64,000 nucleotides of DNA from an uncultured Anaerolineae bacterium (GCA_905479495.1 CAJQMR010000016.1:62001-126000); one strand, 5' to 3'; shown: positions 18,000-26,709, counted from the stretch's first letter. The notes: generated by a model not told the origin, from the letters alone. Numbers and translations are program-made.

Positions 18000-18893
18000 T
18001 TATTGTTGGGCTTGTTTATCTCTATCCAATCGGCGCATTTCTGCGGCCGTTTCGGTAATTTCGCGAATATCTGAGAAGCGTTGTGTTTTGTCAGATACAA
18101 TGCCAATGGAAAGCTTCATCAACGGTACCAAATGACCATCTGGTAGCATAATGCCGCCTTGTTCACGGTCCATGAAGCTGTAATGGGAAAGAATGCCTTC
18201 ATCGAACCGCTTGCGCAGCTCGTCCACCACGGTTGGTACGTTGTCTGCCATGGTGACCAAGACAAACGTGTTGCTGGTAGCGTGCCCAATGAAATCGTTC
18301 AGTGTGCCCATCTCATCATCAACTTCATTTAGTAGCAAGGTGGTGAACCGTAGCACTTCATCGCGGGCCAGGAAACCGTACTCATCGCTAAATGGCTCGA
18401 TATTGTCAATACCGATTTGCAGATAGGTCCAATTGCTCGTGCGCATCAGGTTGCGCAGTTGGTCCTCGATGAGGCGACTGCTGGGCAGACCCGTGATGGG
18501 ATCTGTCATGTTGTGCCGCTTGTAGGTGTTAATGGCGGTTCGCACCCGCAGCTTTAATTCTTCAATATCAAAAGGTTTGGTGATGTAATCATCTGCCCCT
18601 AGTTCCAAACCAGCAATTCGGTCGCTTCGTTCATCTTTCTGGGTTAGAAAGATAATGGGAATATGGCTGGTGCGGGTGGTGGTCCGCATCACTTTGCATA
18701 CTTCATACCCATTCATGTCAGGCAACATGATGTCTAACACAATCAGGTCGGGCAGCTTCTTGCGACATAGCTCCAGGGCGTCATTTCCCCGTGCCGCGAC
18801 GTCCACATGGTAGCCTTGCCCGGTGAAAAAGATGCGCAGCATATTGGAGATATCAAAGTCATCTTCTACGATTAAAATACGGCCGTTGCTCAT
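18000..18893 (-). CDS. Response regulator with degenerate GGDEF domain
   Basis: A 297-residue protein with an N-terminal receiver (EDD pocket, phosphoacceptor in LIVLDIMLPDMNG, KPFD) and a C-terminal GGDEF-like domain beginning DPITGLPS. The catalytic signature expected after the GH turn is replaced by ATSNTF, so diguanylate cyclase activity is very unlikely. It may be a nucleotide-binding or protein-interaction output. ATG 18893 (MSNGRILIVEDD) is preferred to an upstream in-frame start at 18935 because AAGGAA lies 8 bases upstream. It begins 19 bases after the acyl-ACP-reductase-like gene ends. Confidence 0.88.
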   Translation of the reverse strand: MSNGRILIVEDDFDISNMLRIFFTGQGYHVDVAARGNDALELCRKKLPDLIVLDIMLPDMNGYEVCKVMRTTTRTSHIPIIFLTQKDERSDRIAGLELGADDYITKPFDIEELKLRVRTAINTYKRHNMTDPITGLPSSRLIEDQLRNLMRTSNWTYLQIGIDNIEPFSDEYGFLARDEVLRFTTLLLNEVDDEMGTLNDFIGHATSNTFVLVTMADNVPTVVDELRKRFDEGILSHYSFMDREQGGIMLPDGHLVPLMKLSIGIVSDKTQRFSDIREITETAAEMRRLDRDKQAQQ

Positions 18894-18912
18894 GAGCTTG
18901 TTCCTTGGCAGA

Positions 18913-20052
18913 TTAAATATTGACAGAGTCCACAATTCTGTGGGTTTTTGGATTTAAATACGGAACGGCAATGTCAGCATCTGCTTCACTGGCGGCTTGC
19001 ACAAACGCTATTTGGGAGTCAGTTATGGCGCGTTCAAAACTTCTGAAGCCGCTTAGCTTAAAACCATGCCGTTGGGCGATTGTATCAATTGTCTGAACTT
19101 GCGACAATTTTATGTCTTTTCCTAGCGTGAAAGATACGTAATTTCCGTCCAGAGCCAGTGCCATTGTTTCTGCCATGCAGGCGTAGGCCATTTTGGGCGG
19201 AAAGCCAAAGTCAAAATTAAAGTTTACCGGGCCAGGTACTTCTACCATTCCGCCCTCAATCACCAAAACATCAGGGCGCTGTTCGGCTACCTGTTTAGAG
19301 ACATCACGGGGACGGGAAACGTCACAAACGACGGCCCCAGGCCGCAGGTGCTGGGGTTCAATGATGGTGTCTACCGCGCTCGTGACGGTGATGATGAAAT
19401 GGGCTTGGGCTAATTGGTTCATATTGGCTGTGACGGTCACATTTTCACAGCCCTGCTGGCGAACGGCCGTTGCCACTTCTTGCAACTTTTCGGTTCGTCG
19501 GCCAACTAAAATTATGTGGCCGCTGTCCGCTGCCAGCAGCTGCGCGCAAATGGAGCCAATCGCCCCGGTGGCCCCCACAACAGCGACGGTGGCCGAGGCT
19601 AAGGGTCTGTTCAGCAGAACGGCCGCTTCCTGTATGGCTTGCACAGCTTGGGCCACCGTGTAGCTGTCACCCGTGGTTACAGGAATGTTCAGATTCTGAG
19701 CAATGGTCACGCCCCCATCTCCGACGACAGCGGTAAACGCGCCCAGGCCCAGAATTCGTGCACCTAGTTTTTCGGCCAGCTTGCCAGTTTGAATAATTTT
19801 TCGGTAAACCACCGGGGTGGGCAGGCGCAGCATCATGTTGGGTGTTAGGGGGCAAGCGACAAACCAACCTTTGAGGGAACGGCCGTTTTCAACCGATTGT
19901 ATGCCTTCAATTTCAGAAACAAGAACGGGGGGGTAGAAAATGGACAGAAATTCAATGAGCCAGGCAGGTAATTTGCCCAGCGCGGGATATTTACGACCAA
20001 CATCTCGCTTAGGATTTAGTGGGTGAATAATAAAAGCAAAGCTGTCCTGCAT
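18913..20052 (-). CDS. Long-chain acyl-ACP reductase-like (AAR) protein
   Basis: A 379-residue NAD(P)-dependent protein that aligns from memory with cyanobacterial acyl-ACP reductase, which makes fatty aldehydes. Shared landmarks: GLGAFTAVV (102-110), TTGDSYTV (126-133), the Rossmann motif VAVVGATGAIGS (156-167), the region LVIEGGMVE and AYACMAETM containing Cys292, equivalent to the AAR catalytic cysteine, followed by SFTLGKDI and RHGF. A C-terminal extension of about 40 residues follows. Such proteins are often mislabelled shikimate dehydrogenase. No aldehyde-deformylating oxygenase is in the window. It sits between a beta-helix gene and signalling genes. Confidence 0.78.
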   Translation of the reverse strand: MQDSFAFIIHPLNPKRDVGRKYPALGKLPAWLIEFLSIFYPPVLVSEIEGIQSVENGRSLKGWFVACPLTPNMMLRLPTPVVYRKIIQTGKLAEKLGARILGLGAFTAVVGDGGVTIAQNLNIPVTTGDSYTVAQAVQAIQEAAVLLNRPLASATVAVVGATGAIGSICAQLLAADSGHIILVGRRTEKLQEVATAVRQQGCENVTVTANMNQLAQAHFIITVTSAVDTIIEPQHLRPGAVVCDVSRPRDVSKQVAEQRPDVLVIEGGMVEVPGPVNFNFDFGFPPKMAYACMAETMALALDGNYVSFTLGKDIKLSQVQTIDTIAQRHGFKLSGFRSFERAITDSQIAFVQAASEADADIAVPYLNPKTHRIVDSVNI

Positions 20053-20146
20053 AATAACTTGAGTGTAGCCAGGATGAATTTCTGTTCAATGGTAATTCTG
20101 TCCCTTACATTGCTACTTATTACTCAACGATCCTTTTTGATTTGGC

Positions 20147-21433
20147 TTAAAAAGACCCAACCTCTCCTTTTCTGGGATAGAGGCGTGGATAATGATACTT
20201 CTCTTTGTGAGGATGGTGGTCACTTTGTTCATAGGTGAAATTTTTTGTGATGAATTGTCTGTCATCTGAAGCCAAGATAACGACGTCAGATTCAATAGTA
20301 CGGGCGGCGTAAATGATCGATCCAGAGCTAATTCGGCAGTGATGGCCAACACACCCACCTAGAATAAGCAGATTTGTCGCTTCTAATTTGCCTTCATGGT
20401 TCATTGTTTTTAGCGGTCCACCTAAAATATTAAAATCTGTGAAGGTGTTACCGGCCCCAATAAAGGAATCGCGCCCAACAACGCAAAGCTGAAGGCAAGT
20501 GTTTTGGGCAACGGAGGTGTTTTCCATCAAGGTGGTCATGAATAAGGCGGCCCGAAACGGTAGGAAGCAGCCATCGCTCACTACACTAAGCAAAAGCTGG
20601 CACCCCTGGGAAACAGTGACATTACTGCCAATAATACAGTTGTCAATAACCGCACCGGCTCCGATAGTGACATTGTCGCCAATGACTGTGTAGCCGTGAA
20701 TAACGGCCGTTGGGTCAATGTGGACGTTTTTGCCAATTTTCACCAGCTCGGAACTAGACAGCACCCGTTTTTGCTCAAGAACAGAGCGCGCTAATATTTT
20801 TAATTTGACCTGCCAGCTCTTGTCTATTCGATCTTCTACGTTAGCCCCCTGGGTGAAGACGCCCAACAAAATGTCAGCTATAAAGAGATGAATCCAGTTT
20901 TCCACCAAAACAAACACTTTTTTGGGGAGTTGATAAACTAGGTCACCAAATTCGGTAGCCATGTAAGGGGGGATATGATAATAACCCCGTTCTCTGGATT
21001 CTGTATCGATCATCAGTGGCTTGGCCTCAAGGCTTTGCGCGAGCCCTTTCGGTAAATACCACATATCGGCTAGTAATAGGTCACCTTGCTTAAAGAACGA
21101 GTGGGTTAACGGCCGTACATGTTTGGCAATAGACGGGTCATCTTTGTGAAATGCCAGGCGTACCGGACGGCCTCCGGCCCTTGCTTTTTCGATAAACTCA
21201 TCGATCAACAATTGGTTAAAGAAAAGATTGTCACGATGCACCAGACATTCGATTTCTTCGGTTTCAAGCTGACGTGCTACTTCCCAATCGGGGTATTCGC
21301 GCTCTTCAATGGCATGTTTAACCAGCAAATCCCGCTGCCACAGCCACAATGGCTTATTTTGCACCCGTAAGTCGCGCGCCGTCTCGTTAAACGGTGTTAT
21401 AAAGCTTGGCTCATTAATAATAATACGTCGCAT
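20147..21433 (-). CDS. Left-handed beta-helix (hexapeptide-repeat) protein
   Basis: A 428-residue protein. The N-terminal about 230 residues are unrecognised alpha/beta sequence. Residues about 235-400 carry hexapeptide repeats (IGKNVHIDPTAVIHGYTVIG, VTIGAGAVI, IIGSNVTV) typical of acyl- or nucleotidyl-transferase beta-helices such as those of GlmU-type enzymes. No nucleotidyltransferase signature is seen at the N terminus, so I call it only by fold. ATG 21433 (MRRIIINEP) is preferred to the upstream TTG at 21451. It lies between the V4R protein and the acyl-ACP-reductase-like protein, suggesting it could transfer or present an acyl group. Confidence 0.75.
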   Translation of the reverse strand: MRRIIINEPSFITPFNETARDLRVQNKPLWLWQRDLLVKHAIEEREYPDWEVARQLETEEIECLVHRDNLFFNQLLIDEFIEKARAGGRPVRLAFHKDDPSIAKHVRPLTHSFFKQGDLLLADMWYLPKGLAQSLEAKPLMIDTESRERGYYHIPPYMATEFGDLVYQLPKKVFVLVENWIHLFIADILLGVFTQGANVEDRIDKSWQVKLKILARSVLEQKRVLSSSELVKIGKNVHIDPTAVIHGYTVIGDNVTIGAGAVIDNCIIGSNVTVSQGCQLLLSVVSDGCFLPFRAALFMTTLMENTSVAQNTCLQLCVVGRDSFIGAGNTFTDFNILGGPLKTMNHEGKLEATNLLILGGCVGHHCRISSGSIIYAARTIESDVVILASDDRQFITKNFTYEQSDHHPHKEKYHYPRLYPRKGEVGSF

Positions 21434-21498
21434 AAATTCATTCTTTAGCAAGTGCTGATTTGTTGCTGAAATGGCTAGGTTGCTGTGAACGGCCGTAT

Positions 21499-22137
21499 TT
21501 AAACAATCGGCTGTTTGGCAATCGTAATCGTACAGGTTTCATCGCCAGCGGCAATACAACTAATTTGTTCAACCTTAAATCGTTGACCCCGGCTAACCCA
21601 GCCCAACGCTTGCTCTAAAAGTCCAATCGCCAGGTGGCAGCATGGTGTGTCTGAAACGCGCTGCCAACAAATAGGGCAGCGCTCAATGATCCATAAATAA
21701 TGGTCTGCATCTTCACCCAAACGAACGCGCTGATCGCTAAACTTATTAAAAGTTTCTGCAAAAACGTCCAGGCCGATCTTGATTTTAATGCCCAGAGGCA
21801 ACATGCGCATCGCTAAATCTGTGATACCTAAAACCGGCATAAACTCTTTCAGGGCATACTTCCACGTTTCTCGACCCGCGCGCAAAGCTAACCCACGGCC
21901 ACCTCTTTCGCCATACATATCATCCAGCGTTTGTTGGATGGCGCTGAATTCGCTAAAGGTAAATCCGAGTTTCAGATTATTGGGTGGGTAATTGTTAACT
22001 AGATGGGATAACTTGGCCAAATTCAAAACTGCATTGACACCATGATGGCCCATGATTTCTTCCATAGCCACCAGGACAATACGTCCCATTTTATTGGGAT
22101 AATAATACTCAACTTGTTCAACTATTTCCTGACTCAT
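21499..22137 (-). CDS. V4R-domain (hydrocarbon-binding-like) protein
   Basis: A 212-residue protein whose C-terminal half resembles the V4R domain (4-vinyl reductase / XylR N-terminal type), which binds small hydrophobic molecules. Supporting features are the cysteine-rich ERCPICWQR, a CCHLA segment and the closing GDETCTITI, where family members typically show a Gly-Asp-x-x-Cys end. ATG 22137 (MSQEIVEQ) lies 6 bases beyond the stop of the alpha/beta hydrolase; a TTG 9 bases upstream would overlap that stop. The tight linkage to a hydrolase and an acyl reductase suggests a hydrophobic ligand or substrate. Confidence 0.72.
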   Translation of the reverse strand: MSQEIVEQVEYYYPNKMGRIVLVAMEEIMGHHGVNAVLNLAKLSHLVNNYPPNNLKLGFTFSEFSAIQQTLDDMYGERGGRGLALRAGRETWKYALKEFMPVLGITDLAMRMLPLGIKIKIGLDVFAETFNKFSDQRVRLGEDADHYLWIIERCPICWQRVSDTPCCHLAIGLLEQALGWVSRGQRFKVEQISCIAAGDETCTITIAKQPIV

Positions 22138-22142
22138 GCCGT

Positions 22143-22964
22143 TCAAACTACCTGGCCATTTGAATAATTGTGATTGTTTAGAAAGCCGTTGACTGTTTTT
22201 AAAAAGATTTCCGGTTCATCAGTCATCGGAAAATGGCGAGACTGATTCATGACCTGAATCTCAATGGATTTGACACCATTTTTTAACAGATCAGCATTCA
22301 TCGGGGATACGATCTTATCTTTGGCTCCATAAATCCCCAACGTTGGAATATCCAGGGTAGGCAATTGGTTACGCAAATCGGTGTCTCTTAAATCGCCAAT
22401 ACTACGGAAGAAAGACTCAATAGTAGTCCGCTGCACGTCCCTAAAGATCATGGTGCGGACTTTTTTAGAATCTTTTGCTAACAAAACTCGCATGATGGAA
22501 TGAAGCATAATGGGATACCGCCAGATAAGTTTGGCGATAGAACCGTAACCGGCTAATTGCAGAAATGGATGAAGGGATCGACCAATAATAGGAGAACCAA
22601 CCAAAGCAACCTTTTCTACGCGTTCTGGGTAGGTTAGCGACATTTGTAGAGCAACTGTGCCACCCATGGAATGCCCAAAAATGGGTGCTCTTTGAATTCC
22701 CAAAGCATCCATAAACTGGTTTACCATTTCTACGTAGCTTTCAATTTGGAAGGTGGTGGATTGCGTTTGGGAGGCTTTAGCCGAATCGCCAAACCCCCAG
22801 AAATCTAGCGCATAAACCCGATATCGTTTGGTATTGGCCAGATTAATCATCATCTCGCGCCAAACGTCCCAGGAATTGATCCAACCATGTAATAAAATAA
22901 TGGGTTGGCCCCGTCCTATTGATTCGTAATGTAGAATCCCTTGCTCGGTAACAATAGAACTCAC
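22143..22964 (-). CDS. Alpha/beta hydrolase (catalytically intact)
   Basis: A 273-residue alpha/beta hydrolase. HGW (26-28) forms the oxyanion region, the nucleophile elbow is GHSMGG (Ser99), an acid is likely in YGAKD and the histidine in SRHFPMTDEP. It resembles the protein at 13018-13809 along its whole length, including the opening (E)xxxIHYExxGRGQP and the WGFGDS(A/S)K segment, so they are paralogues. It is followed with essentially no gap by the V4R protein. Esterase, lipase or thioesterase activity is possible; the substrate is unknown. Confidence 0.88.
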   Translation of the reverse strand: MSSIVTEQGILHYESIGRGQPIILLHGWINSWDVWREMMINLANTKRYRVYALDFWGFGDSAKASQTQSTTFQIESYVEMVNQFMDALGIQRAPIFGHSMGGTVALQMSLTYPERVEKVALVGSPIIGRSLHPFLQLAGYGSIAKLIWRYPIMLHSIMRVLLAKDSKKVRTMIFRDVQRTTIESFFRSIGDLRDTDLRNQLPTLDIPTLGIYGAKDKIVSPMNADLLKNGVKSIEIQVMNQSRHFPMTDEPEIFLKTVNGFLNNHNYSNGQVV

Positions 22965-23190
22965 ACTTACCTCAAATACCCCGTGGTTTTGTCTTTACCT
23001 GCGTTAATGAAATTTGTGTATGCGACGTCTGGAAAAGAAGCTGGTGCTTAGCGGCTCATTTCACATTAGAAAGTGGTGCGCTGAGACGGCGTGATTTCGT
23101 GGACATGTGCACACTAAAAAATAGTAGCATTTAGCCTATAGCAACACTGTGAAAAGCAGGTAAAGGAGGTGTAAAGGTCACGTTAATCAA

Positions 23191-23733
23191 TTATTCGCCG
23201 TTTTCTTGATCCAGCTGGTCTAAAATAGAATAAAGTAATTCTAGTAGCGCATTCTTAACGCTTTCCTTATCAGTGGCAACACAGGGTAGAATTTTGACAT
23301 CTGGTCTAAGCCGGAGAATGATTCGCAGATCTTCAGGTTCCCAGGCATCTTCCATATCTTGTTTGTTAGCAGCGACCACGAATGGCGTTGACGCGTAACT
23401 CTCGAATGTTTCCAGGATGCGTTTTGCTTCGCGGAACGTTTCTGGTTTTGTGCTGTCTACCATGACAACAAAGCCCAGCATACCCTGAGATAAAATATCC
23501 CACATGAAGTCGAAACGACGCTGCCCTGGAGTACCAAATAAGTAAAGAACCAGATCGTCACCAACGGTAATACGGCCGAAATCCATGGCTACCGTAGTGC
23601 TTTCTTTTACCTGCTCAGCAGCACTGGAAATTCTCCGCTCAGTCGAGACAACATCGATTTCACTAACAGACCCAATGAACTGGGTTTTTCCGGCTGAAAA
23701 CGGGCCAGTAATTACCATTTTGACAGCTTGCAT
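23191..23733 (-). CDS. Small Ras-like GTPase, COG2229 type
   Basis: A 180-residue GTPase. G1 is GPFSAGKTQF (10-19), G3 reads FGTPGQRRF as is usual in this family instead of DxxG, G4 is ANKQD and G5 CVATDK. Such GTPases pair with roadblock or DUF4388 proteins in signalling modules of Myxococcota, Actinobacteria and Chloroflexota. The DUF4388 gene lies 108 bases upstream on the same strand, fitting that pattern. Function is probably as a switch in polarity, motility or gene control, but this is inference. Confidence 0.88.
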   Translation of the reverse strand: MQAVKMVITGPFSAGKTQFIGSVSEIDVVSTERRISSAAEQVKESTTVAMDFGRITVGDDLVLYLFGTPGQRRFDFMWDILSQGMLGFVVMVDSTKPETFREAKRILETFESYASTPFVVAANKQDMEDAWEPEDLRIILRLRPDVKILPCVATDKESVKNALLELLYSILDQLDQENGE

Positions 23734-23841
23734 AGTGTTACTACCTTCTTCTTTAAGCGATGGCTTTGAGAATTATTTGTTTTGGCTCCAAGAATTTGGC
23801 TGCTAGGTGTTGCACGATTTATTTGCACAACAAAGTTCAAC

Positions 23842-24672
23842 CTACAAACCTCGGATACGGTCGATGAGACGCACAACCACCGAGCGTTTTACGGCGGGTG
23901 AGGGCTCCGCTCTTTGCTGTCGCGAGCCTGTGTCTCTCTTTTCTGGAGCGGGTTTGGGACGGTTGACAAACTCAACTAGCCCGGCTTGTAACATGCCGTA
24001 GACAATGCGGCGAATTTCAAAATCACTAAGGTTATTTGCTTTTGCAATTTGACGAATGGAATTGCGCGGGTTAACAAAAGAGACCACCCGCCACTCTTCT
24101 ACCGTAAGATTGATGTTGCGCAGTCGGGCATCTGGGCGGTCTGTAAAACGAAGGGCTACGTCCAGATCTGGTAGCTCGTCTTGCAGGATTTCCCACTCTT
24201 TCAAACGGCGGCTGCCTTCCATGATCACGCTTTCCAAGTCGATGGGAATGGTGATATAGCCACTGTTGGGCAGCTTGTTGGCGTCGAATCGGAAAAAGCC
24301 CTCACCCCAGGTAAATAGTTTGTAGACCGTGTCTAAAACATTTTGGCGTACGCTTTGAATAATGTCGTTTTGCGTTACCCGGCGCGCCGTGACCAGCAAA
24401 TGACCAATCTCTTTGTCGCTCTTGCCTTCGGCGTGTGACTGAATTACCTGAGCTTGTTCTGAAGAAAGCTTGCCGCTGTTCTGCAGAATTTGTGCCAGGT
24501 GATTGCCATTTTCATTCCCCATATAGGCATAGATCAACTTGCCTTCTCGAAAAGACATCTGAGCCGATTCATCATCTGTCTGGATGGAAAGGGTGCCTGT
24601 TTTTCTAGCCAGGTTAATGAGGTTTAATAGCTGTGTTGTTGAAAAATCACGCAGGTTGCCTTTAAGGGCCAT
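23842..24672 (-). CDS. DUF4388 (PatA-like N-terminal) signalling protein
   Basis: A 276-residue protein. Residues 1-about 100 match the DUF4388 pattern (LKGNLRDFSTTQLLNLINLARKTG, then LSIQTDD and FREGKLIYAY). A middle helical part (VLDTVYKLFTWGEGFFRF) is also typical. The C-terminal half has a winged-helix look (NSIRQIAKANNLSDFEIRRIVYGMLQAGLVE) and ends in a basic tail. It probably relays signals together with the downstream GTPase. The precise role of the family is not established. Confidence 0.85.
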   Translation of the reverse strand: MALKGNLRDFSTTQLLNLINLARKTGTLSIQTDDESAQMSFREGKLIYAYMGNENGNHLAQILQNSGKLSSEQAQVIQSHAEGKSDKEIGHLLVTARRVTQNDIIQSVRQNVLDTVYKLFTWGEGFFRFDANKLPNSGYITIPIDLESVIMEGSRRLKEWEILQDELPDLDVALRFTDRPDARLRNINLTVEEWRVVSFVNPRNSIRQIAKANNLSDFEIRRIVYGMLQAGLVEFVNRPKPAPEKRDTGSRQQRAEPSPAVKRSVVVRLIDRIRGL

Positions 24673-24973
24673 AGTTGTTTTTCCTGCCTGGGTTTGGTAG
24701 CGGACTTTTTGCCAAAAGTGCTAATTTTCAAGATTTTAATTTGCCTTTACTGTTCGAATCACAACAAATCAAGTTTTTTCATTTTGTACAATTTTCTATG
24801 ATTTGCTTAACAATACATCTGATCTTAAAAGAGTTTATAGAAAATGTTGCATTGTTTTCACCTAAGGCATTGACCTGAGCATTATACATGGTGCAAATTA
24901 TGGAGTCAAACCTACTTATGTCACATCGTTTGCGAGCAAATGCTGGTTAAAAAGGGGTAAAAAAATCTTTTTC
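24673..24973. other. Gap upstream of tRNA-Leu
   Basis: AT-rich spacer between the divergent DUF4388 gene and tRNA-Leu. It should contain the DUF4388 promoter, but I see no convincing boxes. No ORF or RNA structure is supported. Confidence 0.5.
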
Positions 24974-25002
24974 TTGTTTGGGTTTCTCATCGCGTGTACA
25001 AT
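24974..25002 (+). promoter_or_regulatory. Predicted sigma-70-type promoter of tRNA-Leu
   Basis: TTGTTT (24974-24979), a 17-bp spacer and TACAAT (24997-25002). Transcription would begin about 7 bases before the tRNA 5' end at 25016. The geometry is good; the -35 box matches 4 of 6 consensus bases. Confidence 0.6.
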
Positions 25003-25015
25003 TGGCTCGATGTGT

Positions 25016-25098
25016 GGGGCGGTGGCGAAATGGTAGACGCAGCAGACTTAAAATCTGCCGGACGTCAGTCCGTGTGGGTTCGAATCCCACCCGCCCTA
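25016..25098 (+). tRNA. tRNA-Leu (anticodon UAA)
   Basis: An 83-nt class II tRNA. Acceptor strands GGGGCGG (25016-25022) and CCGCCCT (25091-25097) pair with one G-U; the discriminator is A. The D arm is GCG...CGC with GGTAGA. The anticodon stem GCAGA/TCTGC has loop CTTAAAA, giving anticodon TAA. A long variable arm CGGAC-GTCA-GTCCG and T arm GTGGG-TTCGAAT-CCCAC follow. CCA is not encoded. It is followed by a strong terminator. Confidence 0.97.
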
Positions 25099-25110
25099 CT
25101 TCATCCTTTT

Positions 25111-25132
25111 GGCCCTTTATGGGCCTTTTTTT
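25111..25132 (+). terminator. Rho-independent terminator of tRNA-Leu
   Basis: GGCCC (25111-25115), loop TTTAT, GGGCC (25121-25125), then seven T residues. It is a textbook intrinsic terminator 13 bases after the tRNA and 20 bases before the tilS start. Confidence 0.9.
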
Positions 25133-25151
25133 GTTTATTCGGGCTTGATCT

Positions 25152-26612
25152 ATGGCTAGAAAATTAGGCAAAGAAGATCGGCATTTGTGGCGAACTGTTT
25201 TGCAGACGCTACGGCCGTTTCCCTTCCTATCCCCCAAAACCAAACTGCTTATTGGCGTTTCTGGCGGTACAGATTCTTTAGCGCTGCTGCATCTGCTTTG
25301 GCAGCGCCTGGGTACGGAGCAGCTAATCGTGGCCCATCTCAATCACAATCTACGGCCAGATGCAGAAGACGATGCCTGGTTTGTTGAACAAACGGCCGTA
25401 TCCTGGCAAATTCCCTTTGTGAGCAAAAAACAGAACGTGGCTGACGAGGCTGAATCGCGGCAGCTTTCCTTGGAGGCTGCCGGGCGGCTGGTGCGGTACC
25501 AGTTCTTTGCTCAGCAAGCTGAGCAGGTGGGGGCAACGGCCGTTGTGGTGGCACACCACGCCGATGATCAAGCTGAGACCTTGTTGCTGCATTTGCTGCG
25601 CGGGAGCGGCAGCGCGGGGCTGCGGGGAATGCTGCCGGTGAGCCAGATGCCAGAAGGTAAGGGCGTGACTTTGTTACGGCCGTTTCTCAACGTGGCCCGT
25701 GCCCAAATTGAAGCATACTGTGCCCGGCACGGTCTGAACCCCCGTACGGACTCCAGTAACGAAGATATCCAGTTTGTTCGCAACCGCATCCGGCATGAAC
25801 TGCTGCCGCTGCTGCAAACGTACAATCCCCAGATTACAGCGCGATTACAGCAGTTGGCTACCATTACTGCTGCTGAATATGAAGCCCAACTGGCGCAGTT
25901 TAATCAGGTTTGGCCAGAGATTGTTAGCAGTGCCGGGGAAGGTTGGCTTGTGTTAGACAGGCAGAAAGTTATGGGGCTGCCTGTGGCCTGGCAGCGGTTG
26001 GCATTGCGGCGGGCTGTGGGGCAGTTACGACCGTTTCACACAGAAATTAGCTTCCAAACCATTGAACAGGCGCGCAGCCTCATTTTGGCCAACCAATCTG
26101 GCACGGAAGCAACCCTGCCTGGTGGACTCCTCATGCAGGTTGAGGCAGCAGAAATTCTTTTTGGTCCTGTGGCGGCGAGACAATCGGCAAGCGTGCCCCA
26201 ATTGAATGGGGAACGGCCTGTGTTGCTGTCTGTGCCGGGTAAGCTGAATTTGGGCCAAGGTTGGCAGATTGTGGCCGAAACTCAGCCAGATGTGGCCTTG
26301 GATGCCATACGGCACAATGATGATCCGTGGCTGGCCTTTGTGGCTTTGGCGGAGGGTGACGCTTTGTGGATAAGGCCGTCTTTACTGGGGGAGCGTTTTC
26401 AGCCATTGGGGATGGCTGGACACAGCCAGGCGATTCAGGATTTGTTGAGTGACCGCAAGGTGACGCGGGGCAAACGGCCGTTGTGGCCCATTGTAGCCAC
26501 AGATCACTACCCTGTGTGGATTGTGGGCCAGCATTTGGATGAACGGGTACGGGTGACAGAAAAAAGCCGCCACGTTGTGCGGTTGCACTGCCGAGCAAAC
26601 GTGGCGGAATGA
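25152..26612 (+). CDS. tilS: tRNA(Ile)-lysidine synthase
   Basis: ATP-dependent enzyme that converts C34 of tRNA-Ile(CAU) to lysidine so that it reads AUA. The 486 residues carry the N-type ATP pyrophosphatase loop SGGTDS (37-42), the LNHNLRPDAEDDAWFV segment, VAHHADDQAETLLLHLLRGSG and RTDSSNEDIQFVRNRIRHELLP, all diagnostic. A C-terminal TilS domain with FQPLGM and RVTEKSRHVV follows. No strong ribosome-binding site is visible before ATG 25152. It is the only gene on this strand before the stress protein. Confidence 0.95.
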   Translation: MARKLGKEDRHLWRTVLQTLRPFPFLSPKTKLLIGVSGGTDSLALLHLLWQRLGTEQLIVAHLNHNLRPDAEDDAWFVEQTAVSWQIPFVSKKQNVADEAESRQLSLEAAGRLVRYQFFAQQAEQVGATAVVVAHHADDQAETLLLHLLRGSGSAGLRGMLPVSQMPEGKGVTLLRPFLNVARAQIEAYCARHGLNPRTDSSNEDIQFVRNRIRHELLPLLQTYNPQITARLQQLATITAAEYEAQLAQFNQVWPEIVSSAGEGWLVLDRQKVMGLPVAWQRLALRRAVGQLRPFHTEISFQTIEQARSLILANQSGTEATLPGGLLMQVEAAEILFGPVAARQSASVPQLNGERPVLLSVPGKLNLGQGWQIVAETQPDVALDAIRHNDDPWLAFVALAEGDALWIRPSLLGERFQPLGMAGHSQAIQDLLSDRKVTRGKRPLWPIVATDHYPVWIVGQHLDERVRVTEKSRHVVRLHCRANVAE

Positions 26613-26709
26613 TGTTTGTTAGATTTCCTGGAAACGCCTGGGGGAGGGAACGGCCGTATGGGCAGTTTCTGGGAAAATGTTGTTTAAAAATGACTTACGC
26701 CACAATATT

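Noticed and set aside
23155..23180. AAAGGAGGTGTAAAG ribosome-binding-site-like sequence on the plus strand
   Set aside because: No open reading frame follows it; the neighbouring gene is on the opposite strand.
24947..25342. 131-codon minus-strand ORF
   Set aside because: It runs antisense across the tRNA-Leu gene and the start of tilS, so it is a shadow.
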